Shown here in pieces: positions 1 to 7,885 of a DNA stretch of 64,000 nt. Position 1 is the first letter of the stretch, and the number at the start of each line of letters is the position of its first letter. The position numbers and the translations under genes are program-made. The notes under the pieces are model-generated. The model searched no databases. It saw nothing but the letters and a program-made list of their open reading frames with translations, and was not told the origin of the DNA. Origin of the DNA: Lactobacillus pasteurii DSM 23907 = CRBIP 24.76 (GTDB taxonomy: Bacteria > Bacillota > Bacilli > Lactobacillales > Lactobacillaceae); contig NZ_CAKD01000022.1 of NCBI RefSeq assembly GCF_000297025.1, forward strand, positions 1 through 64,000, in the 5' to 3' direction.

Positions 1-1
1 T

Positions 2-481
2 GCTCTAAAAGAAGAATTCGAGCAGTTTAAGGAACAAGCTTCAAAACCTCAAATGGTTTGGGTTTCTGGTACTTATTTAGGCAAAAATGAGGATTGCTAT
101 GGTCCAATCAATGCACCTCATATGATGAATACAAATGAATATCCTTTTGTATTAACCGGTCCTGATCCAGATATGAAGCATCCAAAGTATGATTATGCAG
201 CTAACAAATGGATTGACCGTGGTGAAGCATACTATGAAGCACAGGTTAAGGAATTATCCAATGATTTAAAAGGATATACTCAAACTGTTTCAAATTTACA
301 ACAATCACAGAACGTAGCTATTAATCAATCAGCTCAATTGGCTAAAATGCTTGAAAGTTCAAAGCAATCACAAGAAGCTACGCAAAAGGCTTTACAACAA
401 TTGACAGTAATGGTTTCTAAGATTGTACAAACGGCACCAAGTTCAAATCCAACTACAAGCAATGAAGAGAAACAACAATAG
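2..481 (+). CDS. Phage tail/baseplate protein, C-terminal part (partial at window edge)
   Basis: The reading frame is open from the first bases of the window, so only the C-terminal 159 residues are seen. The visible part has a tyrosine/asparagine-rich stretch ending in YDYAANKWIDRGEAYY, then a heptad-like glutamine/serine/leucine-rich helix (about the last 80 residues) that ends in a Ser/Thr/Asn/Glu tail. I do not recognise the family by motif. The next gene is an XkdX protein and a holin and lysin follow, so the position fits a tail, baseplate or receptor-binding protein of a siphophage. The phage assignment is from context; the coiled-coil-like tail is seen directly. Confidence 0.6.
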   Translation, partial: ALKEEFEQFKEQASKPQMVWVSGTYLGKNEDCYGPINAPHMMNTNEYPFVLTGPDPDMKHPKYDYAANKWIDRGEAYYEAQVKELSNDLKGYTQTVSNLQQSQNVAINQSAQLAKMLESSKQSQEATQKALQQLTVMVSKIVQTAPSSNPTTSNEEKQQ

Positions 482-493
482 GAGGTATTTAGA

Positions 494-658
494 ATGACTT
501 TTGATTTCAATGCAATGTGGTTTGACAACTATAAGGTTTGGTACGACTGTGGATGGTACACAAAGGAACAACTAAGATCGTATGTACCAAATCTTTTCTT
601 AAGCCCAGAAGGCTATGAAAAAATTACGGGTGAAAAATATGAAGAGAGTCAAGGATAA
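494..658 (+). CDS. XkdX family phage protein
   Basis: A 54-residue protein with the XkdX signature: an N-terminal WFDNYKVWYD segment, a central WYTKEQLRSYV segment, then GYEKITGEKY near the end. XkdX-type proteins are small, of unknown role, and sit directly after tail-fibre or baseplate genes in Bacillus PBSX and many Lactobacillus prophages, exactly as here. A strong ribosome binding site (AGGAGG at 480-485) lies 8 bases before the ATG. It is too short to be found by length alone; family resemblance and gene order support it. Confidence 0.8.
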   Translation: MTFDFNAMWFDNYKVWYDCGWYTKEQLRSYVPNLFLSPEGYEKITGEKYEESQG

Positions 659-1033
659 GTTGGATTGGGAGAAGCATGAGCTGATTAAAGCAGGAATTCC
701 TATGATTGTTGTAGCAGCCATTCTACTGCTAGATCGAACCTACTTTTTCTATCCGCCAAATCTTGCTCCAATTTGGAATAATGCATGGCGGATAGCATAT
801 GGCTTATTTCTGGGATTCTCTTACTTGTCGCAGGTTTGTGCAACATCAAGAATGATTGGTTGATAGTTACTACATTATGTATAGCCAGTGGTTTTATTGG
901 CTTTTTAATTGCTATTGAGTTGGTTCATTCGTGGGGAGCAAACTTTATTCAATTCCATCCGATGATTGCTTTTGAAGCATATTTCATCGTGAATATCCTG
1001 GAAATATCATATAGGCACCATGCTAAAAAATAG
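639..1033 (+). pseudogene. Small phage membrane protein, frameshifted
   Basis: Two overlapping frames join into one protein. The first begins MKRVKDKLDWEKHELIK and contains one membrane span (IPMIVVAAILLL), then reaches PIWNNAW near 787. The second continues ADSIWLISGILLLVAGL with two or three more spans and ends HHAKK. Restoring a single G in the TGG at about 786-788 would give PIWNNAWADSIW, so a one-base deletion has split the gene. An upstream in-frame ATG exists at 615, but 639 just overlaps the XkdX stop and is the more likely start. Small multi-span proteins are usual next to holins. The exact function is unknown. Confidence 0.6.
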
Positions 1034-1046
1034 AAAGGAGAACGAT

Positions 1047-1259
1047 GTGCACAATAACTTAGATTCTCTGATTACCGTGCTAACCGCTTTTCTTTCGGCA
1101 TTGTTTTCCTTTTATTTATCAAATAAGAAATTCAATTCTAGCGATAAAAAGGAAGACAGAGATTACATCATGGAGTAGAATGATCGTTTAAATAGAGAAA
1201 ATCAGGAGCTTAGACAAGAGCTAGAAGAATTAAAAAGGGAGATAAATCATGACAGTTAA
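1047..1259 (+). pseudogene. Small phage lysis-module protein with in-frame stop
   Basis: A GTG start at 1047 follows GAAAGGAG and opens VHNNLDSLITVLTAFLSALF, a short N-terminal membrane segment, then a charged region. The frame hits TAG at 1176-1178 and then continues NDRLNRENQELRQELEEL to a stop at 1257-1259 that overlaps the next gene's ATG. The continuity on both sides of the TAG and the correct overlap with the downstream gene indicate a nonsense mutation. One N-terminal membrane helix followed by a charged coiled coil is common for small proteins in Lactobacillus phage lysis cassettes. No specific function is claimed. Confidence 0.55.
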
Positions 1260-1680
1260 AGATTGGTTGTATTTGGGCATTGTCGTTGCTAGTTATGCGA
1301 TTACTATCGTGGCAGGCATCTATGCTAAAAATAAAAGCAAGATCAATAAGACAACAACTGCAGGTAAAGTAATCGATGTTATTGGTCAGCTTGCTACTTA
1401 TGCGGTGCATGAAGCAGAGTACACGGGTATGGACGGAGAAGATAAGAGACAGTACGCATCTGAAGTTGTTAGTCAAGGTCTATCTTGGCTAGGGATTAAG
1501 AATGTTGATGCTGCATTAATCAATGGTGCATTTGAAAAGAGTGTTAATGCGATGAAACTAGCTAATAATGATTTGTCAGTAAGCCCAGAGCCTAATTATA
1601 GTGCTGAGATCGCAACCACAGTGCCAGATTCAGATGTTATTAAGCCAACTGTAGGTAAAAAGGTGACTGAGAATGCCTAG
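1249..1680 (+). CDS. Phage holin, LL-H family
   Basis: A 143-residue protein with one N-terminal membrane helix (WLYLGIVVASYAITIVAG, residues about 6-23), a conserved middle segment (VIGQLATYAVHEAEYTGMDG, about 45-64) and a soluble tail. The block LATYAVHEAEYTGMDGEDKR is typical of the holin family first seen in Lactobacillus phage LL-H. Holins permeabilise the membrane so that the endolysin can reach the wall. The ATG overlaps the preceding broken gene, and the stop overlaps the start of the lysin gene, which is normal for a lysis cassette. The gene is intact although its partner lysin is not. Confidence 0.8.
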   Translation: MTVKDWLYLGIVVASYAITIVAGIYAKNKSKINKTTTAGKVIDVIGQLATYAVHEAEYTGMDGEDKRQYASEVVSQGLSWLGIKNVDAALINGAFEKSVNAMKLANNDLSVSPEPNYSAEIATTVPDSDVIKPTVGKKVTENA

Positions 1681-1849
1681 AGAATACGGAATAGATGTTG
1701 CAGTTTATCAGCCCACTAATCTAGGTTTTTATGTTAGCCATGGTGCTAAATTTGTTTTTGTCAAAGCAACCGAAGGCACAAATTACATTAATCCTAAAGC
1801 TGTAGCGCAAATCAGATCAGCACATGCTAAATACTTCAAAAAACAGTAA
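1673..1849 (+). pseudogene. GH25 lysozyme-type endolysin, truncated
   Basis: The 58-residue product starts MPREYGIDVAVYQP and contains FVFVKATEGTNYINPKAV, the N-terminal sheets of glycoside hydrolase family 25 with the early catalytic aspartate (YGIDVA) and the conserved KATEG. Family members are about 190 residues in the catalytic domain alone, with wall-binding repeats after it. Here the frame stops after HAKYFKKQ and there is no later lysin sequence. The ATG overlaps the holin stop by 8 bases. The prophage therefore cannot lyse the host with this gene, so this is probably a deletion end close to the prophage boundary. Confidence 0.8.
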
Positions 1850-1890
1850 ATTTGCACTATTAATTCAATTTTTTAAGTTTAGCATTAAAG

Positions 1891-1921
1891 AAGCCGGTAC
1901 TTCCCAGGTACCGGCTTTTTT
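1891..1921 (+). terminator. Rho-independent terminator after the prophage lysis genes
   Basis: A perfect 10-bp stem, AAGCCGGTAC / GTACCGGCTT, with a 7-base loop, followed by a T-run. It lies 41 bases after the truncated lysin stop and closes the prophage lysis operon. Confidence 0.85.
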
Positions 1922-2584
1922 GTGTGCAAAAAAAGAAGACAAAAAGAAGACAATTTTTCGAAAAATCATTTATTTTACCGTATTTTATTGGAAAATCTAG
2001 GACACAGTAAAACTATCATAGAAGGCTTTATAAAAGCATTTGTTGATATAAAAGCAAAGCGACAAACATGTTTGATTAAAATTACTGTTTTAATGAAAGT
2101 AAATACAAAAATATCGAAGAGAGCTATCAAAGTACCAAAATCCGGTCCAAATCATCAGTCTTCATGATTTAGCTAAATGACTAAGATTTATAACTGTATA
2201 AGTTAAAAACTATTTGATTAAGTTTGTGTTTATAAAGCTGATATTAAAGATGTTTTATTAATAAGTTTGATCTTTATAGCTGATTTTTGATTTCTCATAG
2301 CTAAAGCTATCAAGTTAGATTTGCTGATGAATTTAACGTAAAAATTCTAAGTGATTTACTTGCTGTAGTTTGCTTTTTGATATAGATTTACATAATTTTT
2401 TAAATGTTAATAATGCTATGGCTTATCTAATTAATTACGAAATTATCTTTCAAAATTGGCTGATTTTACCTAAATTAACCAATATTTTCGCTACTTCTCT
2501 ACCATTTGTATAATACAAATAAGTGTGCTTAAAGTAATCACTTTAAATAATAAAGACATAATTACCTATTTTTTGCGAAAAAAT
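1922..2584. other. AT-rich gene-free region at the prophage edge
   Basis: About 660 bases with no convincing gene. The first 60 bases are A-rich. One plus-strand frame (1922-2167) lacks a ribosome binding site and resembles no family I know. Lysin followed by the attachment site is the usual order at the right end of Lactobacillus prophages, so attR may lie here, but I could not identify a repeated core without the left end. Confidence 0.4.
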
Positions 2585-2613
2585 AAGAACCAGAAAACAA
2601 GTTTCTAATTCTT
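2585..2613 (-). terminator. Probable terminator of the 2643-3365 gene
   Basis: AAGAA-cc-AGAAA, a 5-base loop, then TTTCT-aa-TTCTT. Read on the minus strand it is followed by a T-rich stretch. The stem is interrupted by a 2x2 internal loop, so it is weaker than most here. Confidence 0.45.
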
Positions 2614-2642
2614 ACTTTGCTTAATATATTCAAATTTAATTT

Positions 2643-3365
2643 TTAACGGTAACGATTAAGCACCCTTACGCTTTGTTGGAAGAGATTTTGAGTAATCTGT
2701 AAAGATGGATTCTCTACCATACCGTTGTCTAAGAATGACAGATCCTCTGCTCGATCATATAACTGATCAAGATATCCCATTAGATCGTACTCTTCGTCAG
2801 AGAAGTAAAGATATGCTAGCTCAGCTAGGTCAAAGCCAGCCTCAATCTTAGGTGCTTCTACATAAGAATCTTCTCGTTGATCAATTTGCTGATGCCATTC
2901 CATTAAAGTTAAAAATGGCTTAATTGCCTTGTCTGTATCTGGACGATCTCTTACCTTCATCGTATATTGACCGATCTTAAGGTCGCGATATTTAAATGCA
3001 AGGTCTCTAGTTTCAGCAACCTTCTTGTGATAAAGTACCAAGTCACCGAGTCTGATTGCACTATTGGCATCCTCCAGCAATTTAATGCGTGTAATTGCAT
3101 TATGCTGAATTATCAAGCTTTCAACATAATTACCTAATTCGGTATTTTTAAACTCGAAAAAGTCAGGATCAGTTAGAAAGTCTGCAATATCGCTTCTTTC
3201 ATCATTGATCTCGGTGTTTCTGTCATATACTAATCTATTAGCCCGTTTCCACATACTTTCAGATTCATCGACAACTGCAATATCTAACAAGTAGTCTTCA
3301 TCTTCAAGTTCTCTAATAGTGTCATATATTAGGTCCGTGGCCGGGCCAGGCTTACTGCTATTCAT
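2643..3365 (-). CDS. Hypothetical acidic cytoplasmic protein
   Basis: A 240-residue protein rich in Asp and Glu, with no signal peptide and no membrane span. It is probably largely helical: segments such as ELEDEDYLLDIAVVDE, LLEDANSAIRLGDLVLYHKK and DEEYDLMGYLDQLYDRAEDL look amphipathic. I do not recognise a family or a catalytic motif. It is a single transcription unit with its own terminator on one side and the pepV terminator on the other. It sits between the prophage end and core metabolism, so it could be either prophage-linked cargo or an old host gene; base composition does not separate the two. Confidence 0.6.
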   Translation of the reverse strand: MNSSKPGPATDLIYDTIRELEDEDYLLDIAVVDESESMWKRANRLVYDRNTEINDERSDIADFLTDPDFFEFKNTELGNYVESLIIQHNAITRIKLLEDANSAIRLGDLVLYHKKVAETRDLAFKYRDLKIGQYTMKVRDRPDTDKAIKPFLTLMEWHQQIDQREDSYVEAPKIEAGFDLAELAYLYFSDEEYDLMGYLDQLYDRAEDLSFLDNGMVENPSLQITQNLFQQSVRVLNRYR

Positions 3366-3460
3366 AAAAATCCTTTCATATAAAAAACTATCCTAGTTAT
3401 TGTAATAGTTTTATTGCTGGTTATGCAAGAGATTTGATAATTTTTACCGAAAATAAAAAA

Positions 3461-3478
3461 ACTTGCCCTAAGGCAAGT
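3461..3478 (-). terminator. Terminator of pepV
   Basis: A 7-bp stem ACTTGCC / GGCAAGT with a 4-base loop. On the minus strand it is followed by a seven-base T-run, 11 bases after the pepV stop. Confidence 0.85.
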
Positions 3479-3488
3479 TTTAGTTCAA

Positions 3489-4895
3489 TTAGTCAGCGTC
3501 CTTACTTAATTCGTAAATTGCTTCAGCGTAGATAGCAATTGAATCGATCAAGTCGTCAACCATCATGTATTCGTTAGCTTGGTGCATTACCATTGGAGCA
3601 CCTTCAGGTTGAGCACCGAAGGCAACACCGTGTTCGAATAAACGACCGTAAGTACCACCACCAATGATAACTTCGTGACCCTTCTTACCAGTTTGACGTT
3701 CGTAAACTGCAAGCAAAGTTTTAACAAGTGGATCATCACCAGGTACGTAGTGAGGCTTTTCAAAGCCCTTGTATGATGGAGTAACAACATCGCCGTGTAA
3801 TTCGTTAACTTGGCTAACCATCTTTTCTGGGTCAGTTCCTTGAGGGTAACGAATGTTGTCTAACAAGTATGCTTCGCCATCTTCTTCGAAACTGAAGATT
3901 GAAGGAGCTGAAGAAAGGTCACCCATCAATTCGTCGTGGTGAGCAACACCTAACTTTTCACCCTTGAAGTCTTCATGTTCAACTTCAGCAAGGAAGTGTA
4001 CATAGTTCTTTGCAGTTCCTGCTAAGTCTAATGAGTCTAAGAATACACCCAAGAAAGTAGCAGCGTTGCGACCAACTTGAGGAGCAGAAGCGTGAGCACC
4101 TTGACCAGTTACTTCAAGCTTAGCTTGGCCATCTTCGATAGCAAATTCACCTTCAAGCTTGTTGTCAGCAATGAACTTTTCAAAGTCTGCCTTAATGTCT
4201 GATAAGTTATCAGCCTTGATAGTAGCAAAGGCCTTTTGTGGAGTAACGTTAGCAGCAATACCTGCTTCAAACTTAACTAAACGAACGCTACCTTGGCCTT
4301 CTGCTGGCTTAAAGTCAAGTCTAAGAGTGTAGATACCTTGTTCACCGTTGATAATTGGGAATTCAGCATCTGGTGAAAATACTTGATCTGGAGTTGGTTC
4401 ATGCTTCAAGTAGTAGTTAATACCTACCCAACCAGTTTCTTCGTTAGTACCAACAACGAAGTCGATCTTCTTCTTTGGCTTGAAACCTGCTTCCTTAAGC
4501 AATAACAAACCGTAGTAAGCAGCAAGTGCTGGACCCTTGTCATCAGCTGAACCACGACCAATAATCTTGCCGTCTTGGATCAACATCTTAAATGGATCAG
4601 TTACCCAGCCATCACCTGCAGGAACAACGTCCATGTGGCCGATAACACCAACACGCTTTTCACCTTCACCGTAGTCAACACGACCAGCGTAGTTGTCAAC
4701 GTTCTTTACGTGGAAGCCATCTCTTTCAGCAAATGATAAGAACTTCAACATCGCCTTAGTAGGGCCTTCACCAACTGGGAATTCTTCAGTTGCGTGTTCA
4801 AGATCTTCGGATGAGTCAATAGCGATTAATTCAGCTAAGTCTCTTAAAATATCGTCTTTTTTAGCAGCAGCTAATTCTTTGTAATTTAAATCCAT
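3489..4895 (-). CDS. pepV: Dipeptidase PepV (M20 family)
   Basis: A 468-residue zinc dipeptidase of family M20 that cleaves unspecific dipeptides, the last step in using casein or host peptides inside lactobacilli. The metal and catalytic motifs are in order: GHMDVVPAGDGW (His and Asp ligands, about residues 86-97), GRGSADDKGP (bridging Asp), TNEETGW (catalytic Glu pair) and a C-terminal IIGGGTYGR with a late His in VMHQANEY. Length matches Lactobacillus PepV (about 470). The start is set by AGAGAGG seven bases before the ATG. It is monocistronic. Codon use is strongly biased (GGT, AAG, GAA), which suggests high expression. Confidence 0.95.
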   Translation of the reverse strand: MDLNYKELAAAKKDDILRDLAELIAIDSSEDLEHATEEFPVGEGPTKAMLKFLSFAERDGFHVKNVDNYAGRVDYGEGEKRVGVIGHMDVVPAGDGWVTDPFKMLIQDGKIIGRGSADDKGPALAAYYGLLLLKEAGFKPKKKIDFVVGTNEETGWVGINYYLKHEPTPDQVFSPDAEFPIINGEQGIYTLRLDFKPAEGQGSVRLVKFEAGIAANVTPQKAFATIKADNLSDIKADFEKFIADNKLEGEFAIEDGQAKLEVTGQGAHASAPQVGRNAATFLGVFLDSLDLAGTAKNYVHFLAEVEHEDFKGEKLGVAHHDELMGDLSSAPSIFSFEEDGEAYLLDNIRYPQGTDPEKMVSQVNELHGDVVTPSYKGFEKPHYVPGDDPLVKTLLAVYERQTGKKGHEVIIGGGTYGRLFEHGVAFGAQPEGAPMVMHQANEYMMVDDLIDSIAIYAEAIYELSKDAD

Positions 4896-4990
4896 AATGT
4901 TTCCTCTCTTTAGGTTATTAATTAAATTCTACCATAAATTTTTAAAAATCAGTGTTATTTAGCCAAATTATGCCAAATCTTATAATTTGA

Positions 4991-5050
4991 GATTCTAGAC
5001 ACTTTTATGATTAGTTTACTGCTCTTATAAAATTAAACGTCTCTAGAATC
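4991..5050. repeat. Imperfect inverted repeat in the pepV / aldo-keto reductase intergenic region
   Basis: GATTCTAGACAC (4991-5002) is matched by GTCTCTAGAATC (5039-5050), complementary at 11 of 12 positions across a 36-base gap. The 415-base gap between the divergent genes otherwise holds only AT-rich promoter-like sequence and the second inverted repeat listed next. Role unknown; an operator for a dimeric regulator or an RNA hairpin are both possible. Confidence 0.5.
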
Positions 5051-5176
5051 GTTCTCTCAGCATAAGCGTCTTAAATATAAAATACTTAATAAGTACGCTT
5101 AATAAAGAAATCTGATTTAAGAATAAAAACACGCACCAACTACCGATCTATTAGGCTTTTTACAATATTTTTTAAA

Positions 5177-5211
5177 TTCTATGCGTCTTAATCGCATTAT
5201 GACGCATAGAA
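5177..5211. repeat. Perfect 11-bp inverted repeat upstream of an aldo/keto reductase
   Basis: TTCTATGCGTC (5177-5187) pairs perfectly with GACGCATAGAA (5201-5211) around a 13-base centre. There is no T-run on either side, so it is not a standard terminator. It lies 100 bases upstream of the reductase start and could be an operator or a 5' leader hairpin. Confidence 0.55.
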
Positions 5212-5310
5212 AATTTGCCATAATTTGATCTTTTACTTGCTATCTAACTTGCTTGTGCTATGTTAAAGATAGTTAGATCTATTTTTACTATAAATAAAGG
5301 AGGGTTTTTC

Positions 5311-6135
5311 ATGGAATATTTTGAACTTAATGATGGAAACTTAATCCCTAAAATTGGTTTTGGAACTTTCGGCTTACATGGCAGTCAGGGATCGCTGTCA
5401 ATCAGATCCGCCTTGCTTAATGGCTATCGCTTACTAGATTCAGCCGTCAATTACGAAAATGAAGGTGCCCTTGGCCATGCAATTAAAAATTCAAGTATCG
5501 CCCGCGATCAAATTTTTGTCACTGATAAATTGCCAGGTCGCCACCACGACTATCATCAAGCAATTAATCAAATTCAAGAGTCATTGTTTGCTACCGGACT
5601 TGATTACATCGATTTGTATTTGATTCACTGGCCTAACCCTAAGGAAGATCATTATGTTGAGGCTTGGCAAGCTTTAGTCGATGCGCAAAAGTTTGGTCTA
5701 GTAAGATCTATTGGTGTATCAAACTTTGAACCAGAACATCTTGATCGAATTATTGATGCAACTGGCATTACTCCAGCTGTAAACCAAGTTGAACTTCACC
5801 CATATGCTTCAAATAAGACAATCCGTGAATATGATGATAAGTTAGGCATCATCACTGAAGCTTGGAGTCCATTGCAAAGAGCTGGCGAATCATTTAAAGA
5901 ACCAGTAGTTCAAGAATTAGCCAAAAAGTATCACAAGTCTCCTGCTCAAATAATTTTGCGCTGGGAAACTCAATTAAACGTTGTACCAATTCCTAAGGCA
6001 AGCTCTAGTGCACACCAACTCAGCAACACGGACATTTTTGATTTTGAATTAAGTCAAGACGATGTTCAAAAGTTGGTCGACCTTGATCGTCCAGATGGTC
6101 GCCGGTTAGATCCAAAGACACATCAAGAATTTTAG
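5311..6135 (+). CDS. Aldo/keto reductase
   Basis: A 274-residue NADPH-dependent aldo/keto reductase. The catalytic tetrad is visible: Asp and Tyr in LLDSAVNYENE, Lys in FVTDKLPG and His in YLIHWPNP. The cofactor-binding segments IGVSNFEPEHL and IPKASSS are also present. An in-frame start exists at 5260, but AAAGGAGGG ends about 6 bases before ATG 5311 and MEYFELNDGNLIPKIGFGTF is the normal family N-terminus, so 5311 is preferred. Such enzymes reduce aldehydes, methylglyoxal or small ketones; the substrate cannot be read from sequence. A second, different reductase lies at 28781-29644. Confidence 0.9.
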   Translation: MEYFELNDGNLIPKIGFGTFGLHGSQGSLSIRSALLNGYRLLDSAVNYENEGALGHAIKNSSIARDQIFVTDKLPGRHHDYHQAINQIQESLFATGLDYIDLYLIHWPNPKEDHYVEAWQALVDAQKFGLVRSIGVSNFEPEHLDRIIDATGITPAVNQVELHPYASNKTIREYDDKLGIITEAWSPLQRAGESFKEPVVQELAKKYHKSPAQIILRWETQLNVVPIPKASSSAHQLSNTDIFDFELSQDDVQKLVDLDRPDGRRLDPKTHQEF

Positions 6136-6140
6136 GTATA

Positions 6141-6170
6141 AAAAGACCGAGTCGATTGACTCGGTCTTTT
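6141..6170. terminator. Terminator of the aldo/keto reductase gene
   Basis: A perfect 13-bp stem AAAAGACCGAGTC / GACTCGGTCTTTT with a 4-base loop. The helveticin fragment begins at its right arm, so the insertion or deletion that created that fragment stopped exactly here. Confidence 0.9.
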
Positions 6171-6623
6171 ACTATATACAATTTAGATACAATTAATGAA
6201 AAACTTGATGAAAAGGGAAATAGTGAAGATGTTAATCTCGAAACTGTTAAATACGAAGATAGTTTTATCATTGATAATTTATATGGTGATGATAATAATT
6301 CTATTGTAAATTCAATTCAAGGGTATGATCTGGATAATGATGGAAATATTTATATTTCCAGTCAAAAAGCGCCAGATTTTGATGGCTCTTATTATGCACA
6401 TCATAAGCAGATTGTTAAGATTCCATATTATGATCGGTCTAAAGAAAGCGAAGACCAATGGAGAGCTGTAAATTTAAGCGAATTCGGTGGCTTGGATATT
6501 CCAGGTAAACATAGTGAAGTTGAAAGCATCCAAATTATTGGATATACTTATAATATATATTGCTGGGATAAGAGTAAAATAATTATAGGCATTATTTCTA
6601 AATTAAAAGGACAATTATTATGA
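6168..6623 (+). pseudogene. Helveticin J-like bacteriocin, internal fragment
   Basis: The frame reads TIYNLDTINEKLDEKGNSED at its start, later QGYDLDNDGNIYISSQKAPD and HHKQIVKIPYY, and finally NLSEFGGLDIPGKHSEVESI. From memory this closely matches the C-terminal third of helveticin J, a class III bacteriocin of about 330 residues. The match ends after IQIIG at about 6543 and the remaining 26 residues are unrelated. There is no N-terminal part: the frame opens inside the upstream terminator with a TTG that has no ribosome binding site. It is therefore a remnant broken at both ends, not an expressed bacteriocin. Confidence 0.8.
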
Positions 6624-7813
6624 TAAAAAACAAGATTATATCAGCTTCAATTGCAGCATTAATGGCTGTAAGTCCAGTACTTCCACTTAGCTCACAGGCT
6701 CATACGGTTCAAGCTGCAGATAATTCTGTCAGAAAGACAGTTATGCATAATTCAATTGCTTATGATAAAGATGGCAATTCAACAGGTCAAAAGTATTACA
6801 CTTACGGATCAATCAGTGTTGAACCAACCCCTGTAACTATTAACGGTAACCAATATTACAAGATTTCAGGTAAAAACCAATATGTTAGAGTAACTAATAT
6901 TGATGGTGTAAGACGTAGAGTAACCCACAATGCCTATATTTATCGTACTTCTACTCAAAAAACGCCTTACGGTATGACTGCAAGCAGTAAGAAATGGAAG
7001 TTATACAAAGGCGAAATAGTAACTACTTATGGTGGCTATTACACCTTTAAAAATGGTAAGCACTACTTCAAGGTAGGCGGACCAAGAAAGCAATATGTTA
7101 GAACTGCTAACTTAGGTCCAGTTATCGGAACTAATACTTCAACAAGTTCTAATAATTCGTCAAACACCCCAACTAATAATACCCAATCAGTTGGTAAATA
7201 TGAAACCACTGTAACAGTAATTACTCCATACACTTATCTTTTTACAGAAGTTCCAGGTAAAATCCAAGTCCAACGTACTAATAAACGTGTTAAAAAAGGT
7301 GATAAGTTTGTGGTAGACCGTTTAGAACAAGGGACACGTGCTGGTACTGGGCAAGACGGTGATGACGATAATGAGCTAGCAATTTATCATATTAAGGGAA
7401 CGGATTACTGGATTTATAATAATGATGTTCAAGCTGCTAAGCAATTATCAGTTCAGAGTTATAACAAAACAGACAAATCATTAATTACTATGGATCAACC
7501 AGTTGAAGTCTACAATGCAGATGGTACTTCTCAAAATATTAGAATTAAGAAGAACGATTCGGCATGGAGAGTTGATAGCTTATCATACATTTGGGTAGCC
7601 AAGGAAAATAAGGCTGAACTATTCTATCGTTTACATTTGAATGGTGAATATAGAAGCGTTTATCGCTTAACAAACAATGGCGACTATGTTTCCGATCGTG
7701 TTCCAATTAAAAATGCATACATAAAAGCAAGTGAAGTTAAAGTTGATCCAAATGGTTTGAAATTAACACCATCAAACACTGCTGCTGAAGCAGAGGCTGC
7801 TGCGAAAAAGTAA
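6620..7813 (+). CDS. Secreted SLAP-domain protein with a novel C-terminal domain
   Basis: A 397-residue protein. Residues 1-33 are a signal peptide (IISASIAALMAVSPVLPLSS, cleaved near QAHTVQAA). Residues about 38-170 hold two S-layer wall-attachment (SLAP) motifs, recognisable as VRKTVMHNSIAYDKDGN, YYKISGKNQYVRVTN, RRVTHNAYIYRT and HYFKVGGPRKQYVR. A Ser/Asn/Thr linker follows, then a domain of about 200 residues (ETTVTVITPYTYLF to the end) that I cannot name. That domain recurs in the 57464-59359 protein (see findings). AAGGA about 8 bases before ATG sets the start. SLAP domains bind teichoic acid or wall polymers, so this is displayed on the surface. Confidence 0.85.
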   Translation: MIKNKIISASIAALMAVSPVLPLSSQAHTVQAADNSVRKTVMHNSIAYDKDGNSTGQKYYTYGSISVEPTPVTINGNQYYKISGKNQYVRVTNIDGVRRRVTHNAYIYRTSTQKTPYGMTASSKKWKLYKGEIVTTYGGYYTFKNGKHYFKVGGPRKQYVRTANLGPVIGTNTSTSSNNSSNTPTNNTQSVGKYETTVTVITPYTYLFTEVPGKIQVQRTNKRVKKGDKFVVDRLEQGTRAGTGQDGDDDNELAIYHIKGTDYWIYNNDVQAAKQLSVQSYNKTDKSLITMDQPVEVYNADGTSQNIRIKKNDSAWRVDSLSYIWVAKENKAELFYRLHLNGEYRSVYRLTNNGDYVSDRVPIKNAYIKASEVKVDPNGLKLTPSNTAAEAEAAAKK

Positions 7814-7840
7814 AATTAAAAATAGATTTTAAAACTAAAA

Positions 7841-7880
7841 AACTGATGCATCTAAGCTATAAAGCTAGGAGCATCAGTTT
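7841..7880. terminator. Bidirectional terminator between the SLAP gene and the ImmA-like gene
   Basis: AACTGATGC pairs with GCATCAGTT around an inner CTA-AGCT / AGCT-AG stem. T-runs lie on both strands, so it can serve 6620-7813 on the plus strand and 7886-8260 on the minus strand. Confidence 0.85.
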
Positions 7881-7885
7881 TTTTG

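Noticed and set aside
1922-2167. An 81-codon plus-strand frame after the prophage terminator
   Set aside because: It starts inside the terminator's T-run, has no ribosome binding site, is very Lys/Ile rich as expected of AT-rich non-coding DNA, and resembles nothing I know.
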